Positions 1 to 7,557 of a stretch of 64,000 nt of DNA are shown in pieces. Source of the stretch: SIG78 sp045635745 (GTDB lineage Bacteria; Verrucomicrobiota; Lentisphaeria; Victivallales; Victivallaceae); assembly GCA_045635745.1 (NCBI GenBank), contig JAZTWG010000018.1:1-64000 (forward strand). The letters run 5' to 3'. The stretch's first letter is position 1. The number at the start of each line of letters is the position of its first letter. The translations under genes and the position numbers were made by a program. Under the pieces are notes generated by a model. It was not told the DNA's origin. It was given only the letters and a program-made list of their open reading frames with translations, and searched no databases.

Positions 1-177
1 ATGGTGTTGCGTAAAGAACTTGTCGATGAAAATCGAAAATTGTATGAGTTGAATAAAAACCTCGAAACACCCCTCCCCCCCCCGCCGCAACCCGAACCGG
101 CAGTAATTCCGGCAGAGCCGGCAGCCGCCCCGGCGGCTCCAACCGCCGCCCCCGATGCCGGAGCAGCTGAAAAATGA
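1..177 (+). CDS. C-terminal part of an unrecognised protein with a Pro/Ala-rich tail
   Basis: An open frame runs from the left edge to a TGA at 175-177. It encodes a short charged, helix-prone stretch (about 20 residues) followed by a Pro- and Ala-rich tail ending in AAEK. The first codon of the window is ATG, but the frame may continue upstream, so this may be only the C-terminus. The stop overlaps the ruvC start (ATGA at 174-177), which indicates translational coupling. The tail looks disordered, and no function can be assigned from it. Confidence 0.55.
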   Translation: MVLRKELVDENRKLYELNKNLETPLPPPPQPEPAVIPAEPAAAPAAPTAAPDAGAAEK

Positions 178-680
178 TAATTCTGGGGCTGGATCCGGCT
201 ATCCGCACCACCGGCTACGGTGTGGTCGAAATAGTTACGGGCAAACGGGCAAAGATCCTTGATTGCGGAGTAATAAAAAATACTCCGCAAATGCCGCACA
301 GCGAATGTGTCCGGCGGCTTTCCGGCGGCGTGCGCGAACTTATCAGAATCTTCAAGCCGGATTGCGCAAGTATGGAAAGTCCTTTTGTGGGCGATAACGC
401 CAAAACCGCCATCATTTTGGGTATGGCACGCGGTGCCATACTGACAGCACTGGCCGAAAATGCCATACCGGCCTACGCCTACGCACCGATCGTGGCCAAA
501 CGGGCCGTCACCGGCTTGACTCATGCCAGAAAAGAACAGGTGGCGCTGATGATGGCCAATGAATTCAATATCGCGGTCAGCGATATACCCGATGATGCCA
601 CCGATGCGCTGGCTCTGGCAGTATGTCACGGGCAGAAAGCCCTGCAGACTCAAATCAATCTGCTGGGAAAACCGCTCTGA
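174..680 (+). CDS. ruvC: Crossover junction endodeoxyribonuclease RuvC
   Basis: RuvC is the Holliday-junction resolvase, which cuts four-way junctions moved by RuvAB during recombination and repair. The 168-residue length is normal for the family. All four acidic catalytic residues are visible: Asp7 in GLDPA, Glu68 in MESPF, and Asp141 and Asp144 in the C-terminal DATDALA motif. The start ATG overlaps the preceding stop by four bases, so it is probably co-translated with the upstream gene. ruvA and ruvB are not in the window. Confidence 0.95.
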   Translation: MIILGLDPAIRTTGYGVVEIVTGKRAKILDCGVIKNTPQMPHSECVRRLSGGVRELIRIFKPDCASMESPFVGDNAKTAIILGMARGAILTALAENAIPAYAYAPIVAKRAVTGLTHARKEQVALMMANEFNIAVSDIPDDATDALALAVCHGQKALQTQINLLGKPL

Positions 681-799
681 CCCGCGGCGGTAAAGGCCGG
701 CGGCAATCATCTTTTTTTTCGATTTTTCATATTTTTCCGGCCCGGAAACAGGAGTTTTCAGCAGGCGGCAAGCTCAAGAGTGTTCCGCTTCACGCTCAA

Positions 800-815
800 A
801 TACTATATATTGTGT
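800..815. promoter_or_regulatory. NrdR-box-like site, distal
   Basis: ATACTATATATTGTGT matches the usual 16-bp NrdR box (ACAC-W-ATATAT-W-GTGT) at 15 of 16 positions. It lies upstream of the anaerobic ribonucleotide reductase genes. A looser copy with ACAC and GTGT arms lies at 834-850, inside the loop of the hairpin that follows. NrdR is a known repressor of nrd genes; binding here is inferred from sequence only. Confidence 0.5.
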
Positions 816-818
816 ACG

Positions 819-877
819 TCCCCAAACTCAAACACACTCTGTTGTTGTGTAAGATTTGAGCTTGGGGGATTTTTTTA
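819..877 (+). terminator. Long hairpin with T-tract, terminator or leader attenuator
   Basis: The left arm TCCCCAAACTCAAA (819-832) pairs with TTTGAGCTTGGGGGA (855-869) with one mismatch, and a run of seven Ts follows. The loop can pair further through ACAC and GTGT. This has the form of an intrinsic terminator ending the ruvC transcript. Because an NrdR-like site lies just upstream (800-815), it could instead attenuate a leader transcript running into nrdG. Confidence 0.65.
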
Positions 878-933
878 TCAAAAAAATTGGTTTTTGCTAT
901 TGCAATATGATCGATATGGGTTTATATTAACTG

Positions 934-981
934 CAACAAGATGTTGTGTGCTGATAAAAAATCTTCACCAATATATTGTGG
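934..981. promoter_or_regulatory. Tandem NrdR boxes in front of nrdG-nrdD
   Basis: Two palindromic sites, CAACAAGATGTTGTGT (934-949) and CACCAATATATTGTGG (966-981), each match 12 of 16 positions of the NrdR consensus. They start exactly 32 bp apart, about three helical turns. Paired NrdR boxes with this spacing are the known arrangement in nrd promoters. They end 26 bp before the nrdG start, which suits repression of the operon when deoxynucleotides are plentiful. Confidence 0.6.
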
Positions 982-1007
982 TAAAATGTGTAACAAGGTA
1001 ATATTCA

Positions 1008-1700
1008 ATGCGTTTTGGTTTGCAAAAGCTTACACTTCTGGATTTTCCGGGAAAAACGGCCTGTACGGTATTCAATGCCGGATGCAATTTTGCCTGTCCA
1101 TTTTGCCACAACGGATCGCTGGTGCGCTGCGACAACACGCTGCCGTACAGCTTTGAAGATGTGGTGAGTTTTTTTAAAAAGCGGGTCAGAATTCTGGATG
1201 GAGTCTGCTTTACCGGCGGCGAACCACTGCTGTTTGCAGAGACTCTGGAACTGGCCAGGATCGCCAAAGAGCTGGGTTTTCTGGTCAAGCTGGATACCAA
1301 CGGGTCATTCCCGGAGCGGCTCAAAGCGGCAGTTGCCGGGGGTCTGGTGGACTATGTGGCAATGGATATAAAAGCATCGCGTGCCAATTATCCGGTGGTT
1401 TCCGGCTGCGGAAATTATGTTGACAAGGTTTGCGAAAGTGTGGAGCTGCTGAAAAGCAATATTGTTGAGTTTGAGTTCCGCACCACAGTTACCGGCAATT
1501 TGCACACGGTGGAAGAATTTGCTGAAATCGGCAGATGGATAGCGCCGGCAAAGCGTTATTTTCTGCAGGGTTTTGTGGATTCCGGCGATGTACTGGATAA
1601 GGAAAATGCCGGTATGTTCGAGGTATCGGGCAACATGCTGTACGCATGTCTGGAAGCGGTGAAAGAGTTTGTGCCCAATGCCGCTGTCCGGGGCAGATAA
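1008..1700 (+). CDS. nrdG: Anaerobic ribonucleotide reductase activating protein (radical SAM)
   Basis: This radical SAM enzyme generates the glycyl radical on the class III reductase encoded next. The CX3CX2C cluster motif is at Cys26, Cys30 and Cys33 (CNFACPFC), and a downstream GGEP motif marks SAM binding. At 230 aa it resembles the longer NrdG2-type activases rather than the roughly 155-aa E. coli NrdG. The ATG is preceded by AAGG at 994-997. It lies 63 bp before nrdD and is probably co-transcribed with it. Confidence 0.9.
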   Translation: MRFGLQKLTLLDFPGKTACTVFNAGCNFACPFCHNGSLVRCDNTLPYSFEDVVSFFKKRVRILDGVCFTGGEPLLFAETLELARIAKELGFLVKLDTNGSFPERLKAAVAGGLVDYVAMDIKASRANYPVVSGCGNYVDKVCESVELLKSNIVEFEFRTTVTGNLHTVEEFAEIGRWIAPAKRYFLQGFVDSGDVLDKENAGMFEVSGNMLYACLEAVKEFVPNAAVRGR

Positions 1701-1763
1701 ATGAATTTTTTGTTTTAAACGTTAAAAATATGAAAAAATTTTAAAAAAGGAAGGTTGCGGGAT

Positions 1764-4142
1764 ATGTATCAGGTGCAAAAACGTAACGGCAAGAATATTG
1801 ATTTTGACTTGTCGAAAATCTCAAATGCCATCAAAATGGCGTTTGAAGCACAGGAAAAGCAGTATAATCAGTCGATCATCGACTTTATTGCCTTGAAGGT
1901 AACGGCGGATTTTGAACCGAAAATCAAGGAAGGTCTGATATCGGTCGAAGATATTCAGGACAGCGTGGAAAGCGTTCTGGTGCAGGCCGGTTACGCTGAT
2001 GTGGCCAAAGCCTACATCCTTTACCGCCGCCAGCGCGAAAAACTCCGCAATACCGAATCGACCATTCTGGACTTCAAAAAGACTGTTGATGATTATGTAA
2101 AAGTCAATGACTGGCGCGTAAAGGAAAACTCCACAGTTACCTATTCAGTCGGGGGCTTGATCCTTTCCAACTCCGGTGCGATCACTGCCAACTACTGGCT
2201 TTCTGAAATCTACGACGATGAAATCGGCAACGCTCACCGCAATGCTGATATCCATCTGCACGACCTCTCCATGCTGACCGGTTACTGCGCCGGCTGGTCA
2301 CTCAAACAGCTTATTCAGGAAGGTCTGGGCGGCGTACCCGGCAAGATCACCAGCGCGCCGGCTTCGCATCTGGCAACACTCTGCAACCAGATGGTCAACT
2401 TCCTCGGAATCATGCAGAACGAATGGGCCGGCGCGCAGGCATTCAGCAGTTTTGACACCTACCTTGCACCGTTTGTCAAAGTTGATAATCTGGACTATAA
2501 ACAGGTCAAGAAGTGCATTGAATCGTTCATCTTCGGCGTGAATACTCCTTCGCGCTGGGGCACCCAGGCTCCGTTCAGCAACATCACGCTGGATTGGACT
2601 GTGCCGGCTGACCTTGCCGAACTCAACTGTATTGTCGGCGGCAAAGAGATGGATTTCAAGTACAAAGATTGCAAAAAAGAAATGGATATGGTCAACCGCG
2701 CCTTTATCGAAACCATGATCGAAGGCGACGCGCAGGGCCGCGGCTTCCAGTATCCTATTCCGACTTACAGCATCACCGCTGACTTTGACTGGAGCGAAAC
2801 CGAAAACAACCAGCTGCTCTTTGAAATGACCAGCAAATACGGTACGCCCTACTTCTCCAACTATGTCAACAGCGATATGGAACCCAGCGACATCCGCAGT
2901 ATGTGCTGCCGGTTGCGTCTGGACTTGCGCGAACTGCGTAAAAAGTCCGGAGGTTACTTCGGTTCCGGCGAAAGCACCGGTTCGATCGGGGTGGTTACGA
3001 TCAATATGCCGCGCATAGCGTATCTGGCAGAAGACAGAGAAGATTTCTACGTCAGACTTGACCACATGATGGATATTGCCGCGCGCAGCTTGAAAATCAA
3101 GCGCGGCGTTATCTCCAAACTGCTCGACGAAGGTCTGTATCCCTACACCCGCCGTTACCTCGGCAAGTTCAACAACCACTTTTCGACCATCGGTCTGGTG
3201 GGGATGAACGAAGTGGGTCTGAACGCCAAATGGCTCAAGAAAGATCTGACCCACAAGGAAACACAGGAATTTGTCAAAGAAGTGCTGAACCACATGCGCG
3301 AACGTCTTTCCGACTATCAGGAACAGTACGGCGACCTTTACAACCTGGAAGCAACTCCGGCGGAATCCACATCCTACCGTCTGGCCAAACACGACAAGAG
3401 CCGTTTCGGTGATATCGTCACGGCCTCCGGCGATTGCGGCACCCCCTACTATACCAACAGTTCGCACCTGCCTGTGAACTACACCGAAGATATCTTTGAA
3501 GCTTTGGATATTCAGGATGAGCTGCAGACACTGTACACCTCCGGTACCGTATTCCACGCCTACCTCGGCGAAAAGCTTCCGGATTGGAAAGCTGCGGCAA
3601 ATCTGGTACGCAAGATCGCCGAAAACTACCGGTTGCCCTATTACAGCATATCGCCGACTTACTCGATTTGCCAGAAGCACGGCTACATTGCCGGCGAAGC
3701 ATTCAGCTGCCCTGACTGCGGAGGCAAGACCGAAGTCTACAGCCGCATCACCGGCTACTACCGCCCGGTGCAGAACTGGAACGACGGCAAGAGTCAGGAA
3801 TACAAAGACCGCAAGGTTTACAACGCTTCCATTGCTCTGAACAGAGAATTTGCGTTGCAGGCGGAAAAACTTCCTGCCGAAGCCCGCAAGCTCGAAGCTG
3901 CTCCCAACATGGAAGAAAAGCTGATTCTTTTCACGACAACTACCTGCCCCAACTGCCGTATGGCAAAAGATTTTCTTGAGCAGGCCAACAAGCAGTACAG
4001 CGTAGTGGTTTCCGATCAGGATAAAGAAACCGCCAAGAGCTATACAATCCGTCAGGCCCCCACGCTGGTGGTGGAACGCGGCGATGAATTCGATAAGATC
4101 GTAGGCTTGTCAGAAATCCGCCGCTATCTGGAAAGCAAATAA
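1764..4142 (+). CDS. nrdD: Anaerobic ribonucleoside-triphosphate reductase with fused C-terminal redoxin domain
   Basis: Class III reductase, making deoxynucleotides under anoxia. An N-terminal ATP-cone (about residues 3-95) gives allosteric control. The glycyl-radical motif RITGYYRPV places the radical at Gly664, just after a zinc-type Cys cluster (CQKH then CPDC). The last 75 residues or so form a separate thioredoxin/glutaredoxin-like domain with a CPNC active site (Cys728, Cys731). This suggests the enzyme carries its own disulfide reductant, as NrdH-dependent NrdD subclasses use a separate redoxin. ATG at 1764 is chosen over an upstream TTG (1755) because AAAAAAGGAAGG sits nine bases before it. 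Confidence 0.95.
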   Translation: MYQVQKRNGKNIDFDLSKISNAIKMAFEAQEKQYNQSIIDFIALKVTADFEPKIKEGLISVEDIQDSVESVLVQAGYADVAKAYILYRRQREKLRNTESTILDFKKTVDDYVKVNDWRVKENSTVTYSVGGLILSNSGAITANYWLSEIYDDEIGNAHRNADIHLHDLSMLTGYCAGWSLKQLIQEGLGGVPGKITSAPASHLATLCNQMVNFLGIMQNEWAGAQAFSSFDTYLAPFVKVDNLDYKQVKKCIESFIFGVNTPSRWGTQAPFSNITLDWTVPADLAELNCIVGGKEMDFKYKDCKKEMDMVNRAFIETMIEGDAQGRGFQYPIPTYSITADFDWSETENNQLLFEMTSKYGTPYFSNYVNSDMEPSDIRSMCCRLRLDLRELRKKSGGYFGSGESTGSIGVVTINMPRIAYLAEDREDFYVRLDHMMDIAARSLKIKRGVISKLLDEGLYPYTRRYLGKFNNHFSTIGLVGMNEVGLNAKWLKKDLTHKETQEFVKEVLNHMRERLSDYQEQYGDLYNLEATPAESTSYRLAKHDKSRFGDIVTASGDCGTPYYTNSSHLPVNYTEDIFEALDIQDELQTLYTSGTVFHAYLGEKLPDWKAAANLVRKIAENYRLPYYSISPTYSICQKHGYIAGEAFSCPDCGGKTEVYSRITGYYRPVQNWNDGKSQEYKDRKVYNASIALNREFALQAEKLPAEARKLEAAPNMEEKLILFTTTTCPNCRMAKDFLEQANKQYSVVVSDQDKETAKSYTIRQAPTLVVERGDEFDKIVGLSEIRRYLESK

Positions 4143-4158
4143 CATTTTGCTGCAAATC

Positions 4159-4207
4159 AACGGCTGTTGCCCAAACCTTGCAAAAGGCAGGCAGCAGCCG
4201 TTTTTTT
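4159..4207 (+). terminator. Intrinsic terminator of nrdG-nrdD
   Basis: ACGGCTGTTGCC (4160-4171) pairs with GGCAGCAGCCGT (4190-4201) at 11 of 12 positions and is followed by seven Ts. It lies 18 bp after the nrdD stop. Confidence 0.8.
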
Positions 4208-4386
4208 GCGGGGAAAAAACTGCAGGGTAAGATTTGTTGTGCCGGACAGCCGGGGTTTGCAAGATATACAGCGGTACAGATCTCAATGGTCTGTGCAATA
4301 TGCTTGAGTTTTGCGTAACTCTGCACCGAAACGAGCCGGTATGGAAAATCGCAGTAATAAGCCCCGGAAACTCCTGCAGCAATCGC

Positions 4387-5565
4387 TTATTTTTTGCGGA
4401 AAGGCCAGTTTTCGGTCAAACCGGGAACGTTTTCAAGACCTACACTTACCAGCAACCCCACCATTATCATATTCATCAGCAAATTACTTCCGCCATAACT
4501 TATTAGCGGCGCCGAAATTCCTTTGGTGGGCAGAGCGCCGGATACCACTCCGATATTGATCGCCGCCTGCAAAACAATTATTAGCGTAATGGTTTGTGCC
4601 AGCAGCATACCGAACCGGGAACGGCTGTTGAGGGCGATTTTCATACCGAAATAACCGAAAGCAATATATCCGGCAATCACGCAAAGCAAACCGATATAGC
4701 CGAGTTCTTCGCCGACCACAGCTAAAATAAAGTCGGTATGAGCTTCGGGCAGATAACTTTGTTTCATCCGGCTTTCCATGAACCCGATGCCATCCCAGCC
4801 GCCGGAACCGAGCGCCAGCAGCGAATTCCATAATTGATAGCCGTCAGCGGCACGCAAATCTTTATCGCCGGGATTCCAGAAAGTTGCCACGCGGGACAAT
4901 CGCTCCGGGTCGCAGAAAATAAGATACATTGCCAGCAAAGCTATTCCAATGGGGATCAGCAAAAGAAAACGTTTCTGCAGGCCGCCGGCAAAAAGCAACG
5001 ACAGCATAGCGGCCGTCAGCAGCAAAGTTGTTCCCAGATCGCGTCCGCAAACCACCAGAAGTAATATAAGTGTAATCATTGCACCAGGCAGCAGCAAACT
5101 CTTGAACTGCCGCCAGTTACTCACGCTGCGCAAATGTTCTGAAACGACCTTGGCGCCGAAAAGAGAAAGCACCACTTTGGCCATTTCAGAAGGCTGAAAA
5201 CGCATACTCACACCGGGAATAACGATCCAGCGGTTGGCACCGTTGATGGTTGGCGAAAAAAATGCCGCCCAGATCAGCAGAACCGCCAGAATCCCCATGA
5301 GCCACAAACTCCATGAACCGATCCGGCGGTATCCGACAAAAATCACTCCTCCCATGGCAAAAAGCGAAATGACCGCCCACTTCATCTGGGCATGAAAAAA
5401 CTTTTCCCCTACAGTGGCAAACGATGTACTGTAGAGCATGGTCAAGCCGAACATCATGATCATAAGCGCAAAAAATCCGGCAGCCAGCGCATAAGAAAAG
5501 CTCTTGCCGTCCTGCCGCCGGTTGATATCATTAACAAGTTCGGTAACTTCAAATTGCTGCAGCAT
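4387..5565 (-). CDS. ftsW: Peptidoglycan glycosyltransferase FtsW (SEDS family)
   Basis: This polytopic inner-membrane protein (392 aa, about ten hydrophobic segments) polymerises lipid II at the division septum. It has the SEDS signature near the C-terminus (LPTKGISAPLISYGGSN) and the conserved periplasmic loop with HTDFILAVVGEELG. These favour FtsW over RodA, although paralogues cannot be fully separated by eye. It is the last gene of a three-gene run, 18 bp after the small hypothetical gene. No other cell-wall genes are adjacent. Confidence 0.88.
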   Translation of the reverse strand: MLQQFEVTELVNDINRRQDGKSFSYALAAGFFALMIMMFGLTMLYSTSFATVGEKFFHAQMKWAVISLFAMGGVIFVGYRRIGSWSLWLMGILAVLLIWAAFFSPTINGANRWIVIPGVSMRFQPSEMAKVVLSLFGAKVVSEHLRSVSNWRQFKSLLLPGAMITLILLLVVCGRDLGTTLLLTAAMLSLLFAGGLQKRFLLLIPIGIALLAMYLIFCDPERLSRVATFWNPGDKDLRAADGYQLWNSLLALGSGGWDGIGFMESRMKQSYLPEAHTDFILAVVGEELGYIGLLCVIAGYIAFGYFGMKIALNSRSRFGMLLAQTITLIIVLQAAINIGVVSGALPTKGISAPLISYGGSNLLMNMIMVGLLVSVGLENVPGLTENWPFRKK

Positions 5566-5583
5566 ATCATCCCCCGTAAAAAA

Positions 5584-5907
5584 TCAATTATCAAACAAAA
5601 TCTTTTCGGTCAAAGACCAGTATCCATCATCCAGCAGAAAAACGCCGACCGTCCGGAAACCACTGTCGTAACGGCTGCGTAAAACTGCACATATTTCGTC
5701 ATAAGAAACATATCCGAGCGCGGTAAAACGGTAACTGCGCTGAAAATCATCCGGTTTTTCGCTGCAAACCAGCGAAATTGCATCATCCAGCGCAACAATG
5801 CCTTCCACGATCGACCCGGAACGTCTGCAGCTTGCGGTAACAGTTTGCGAAACTCCGCCCTCATCCAGCCGTATGGTGTCGCCGGAAAAATTGATTACTT
5901 TGAACAT
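5584..5907 (-). CDS. Small hypothetical protein between UDP-sugar pyrophosphorylase and ftsW
   Basis: A 107-residue soluble protein with no recognised family. It is predicted to be mostly beta strands in the first half (MFKVINFSGDTIRLDEGG), with no signal peptide or membrane segment. ATG 5907 is chosen because it falls eight bases after the upstream stop with GAGTGG before it; a longer frame would overlap the neighbour. Its tight spacing on both sides argues that it is a real operon member. Confidence 0.6.
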   Translation of the reverse strand: MFKVINFSGDTIRLDEGGVSQTVTASCRRSGSIVEGIVALDDAISLVCSEKPDDFQRSYRFTALGYVSYDEICAVLRSRYDSGFRTVGVFLLDDGYWSLTEKILFDN

Positions 5908-5914
5908 CAGCCAC

Positions 5915-7342
5915 TCAATCCAGATAGAGCCGGGCACCCGGAGCTATGCATTTCAAATTATGCTTTTCAGCATAAAATTCTGCATCTTCATCATCCCACA
6001 CCGCCAGCGGCGAAAATTCCACAGCACAATCAAAAGTGCCATCAGCTTTACGGGGAATTTTCACGCCGCAGCGTTCCAGCCGTCGGCAATCGCGGTCGAT
6101 CATCATTTCCCGGCAGCTTTCCACCGAGTCAACTCCGGTGGCATTCTTGGTGGGGGCAAATTCATCTTTGCGGTCGGCTTCAAAAATCATCGTTTTCCCG
6201 GCCAGTTTGAGCGCATCGAAAATAAAAGATTCGAGCTTGACACCATTGGGTTCAGCCGGTTCCACCGGATTGCCGGAGTCATCGATGCACTTGATCTTTT
6301 TATCGGCGCGGTGCCAATCGAGTTCCAATCTGCCGCCGGCAGTAAGGCGTTCGATAAATGCGCAGCTGATAATGTGGATGGCGGGACTTCCGGCAATAAA
6401 TTTGAGTTTGCCGTTTTCATCCAGCGCCTGCGCAAGCTCTTCCGGCAAATCGCTGTATTCGATGACGTGCAGCTTATTGTCTGCCACACAGAAGTTACCA
6501 ACTTTTTCATGGGCATTGGTCTTGGCAAGAGTAATGGCACTCATTTCGCTTTTTTCCAGAATATGCAGCCCGATAAAGCGCTTGTCAACTACCGGCACCA
6601 GCGGATTATCGACCTGAAAATAGCTCAAAAATTCCACTCCGCGTGCTTTCATATCGTCAAGCATACCGGATTTCCGCAGTGCCAGCAAAGTTCCGCCATG
6701 CCCATCAGGCGAAAGCGCCAGCGCACCTTTACCGGCCATCAGCAGCCGACCGTCATAACCGATTGCGGGCATGAACCCCTGGGTGAAAAAGTGTACCCGG
6801 TCGGCAGTCAGACCGAAATAATCATTTTCAGAGAAAAAATCCCGGGTGGCTTTGTCATTGACCACGCTGGTCATAATATACCAGTGCAGAGCTGTATTAT
6901 ATTTGCGTGAAGCACTTTGCAAAGATTCTGCAAAATACTGAAACAACGTTTTTCCGCTCACCGGTGCAATCGGATAAGTACCTTTGGGGCCGTCAAACCC
7001 CAAACGGCTGCCCTGCCCGCCGGCCACGGTAATGGCGGCCACTTTGCCGGCCGACAGCGCTTCGGCACCGGCAAGATCACCTTGCGCATAATATTCAGCT
7101 TCGGCACTGTTGCGGGGCTGCAGCGGAAAAAATGGAGCCGGGGACAGATTTTCCGGCAATGCAATCACAGGCTTCTGCAGAACATATTTTTTAACAAGTC
7201 CCGGCAAAAGCTCCCAATCCTGCGAAGCAAGTTCATCAATGTAGGCGCTTTGCTGCGCGCCGGACAATTCATCAAAAAATTTGAGCAAGTGCTCCTGCCC
7301 GGCATTTTGGATGCGCCGGAACAGCTGTTCATGTATCTGCAT
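5915..7342 (-). CDS. UDP-N-acetylglucosamine/UDP-hexose pyrophosphorylase, eukaryote-like (UAP/UGP2 family)
   Basis: A nucleotidyltransferase joining UTP and a sugar 1-phosphate. The family loop is visible as VAGGQGSRLGFDGPKG, matching the GGxGTRLG...PK pattern of eukaryotic-type UAP1/UGP2 rather than bacterial GlmU or GalU. Substrate (GlcNAc-1-P, GalNAc-1-P or Glc-1-P) cannot be decided from sequence. The 475-aa length is typical. ATG 7342 is preceded by AAGGAGAAT at good spacing, so an upstream TTG extension is rejected. First gene of the run leading to ftsW, so its product may supply envelope precursors. Confidence 0.85.
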   Translation of the reverse strand: MQIHEQLFRRIQNAGQEHLLKFFDELSGAQQSAYIDELASQDWELLPGLVKKYVLQKPVIALPENLSPAPFFPLQPRNSAEAEYYAQGDLAGAEALSAGKVAAITVAGGQGSRLGFDGPKGTYPIAPVSGKTLFQYFAESLQSASRKYNTALHWYIMTSVVNDKATRDFFSENDYFGLTADRVHFFTQGFMPAIGYDGRLLMAGKGALALSPDGHGGTLLALRKSGMLDDMKARGVEFLSYFQVDNPLVPVVDKRFIGLHILEKSEMSAITLAKTNAHEKVGNFCVADNKLHVIEYSDLPEELAQALDENGKLKFIAGSPAIHIISCAFIERLTAGGRLELDWHRADKKIKCIDDSGNPVEPAEPNGVKLESFIFDALKLAGKTMIFEADRKDEFAPTKNATGVDSVESCREMMIDRDCRRLERCGVKIPRKADGTFDCAVEFSPLAVWDDEDAEFYAEKHNLKCIAPGARLYLD

Positions 7343-7557
7343 AAGATATTCTCCTTGAAATCGACTTTGTTTTGACAACTTAAGATAACGCAAAAGTTGC
7401 CACTTGCAAGGTGTAAAAGACAACTTTTAATAAAAATAATCAAAAAGCACAAGAAAAGAATCTTTTTAACTTTAAAAAGTTGCTATGTAATGCTATATTA
7501 TTATCGTGCAAATTTGTAAAAATCACCAAGTATAAAAATAACAAGGCAGAATTTCAA

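Noticed and set aside
1755..1763. TTG start three codons upstream for nrdD
   Set aside because: The ribosome-binding sequence sits at proper distance from ATG 1764 and would overlap the TTG.
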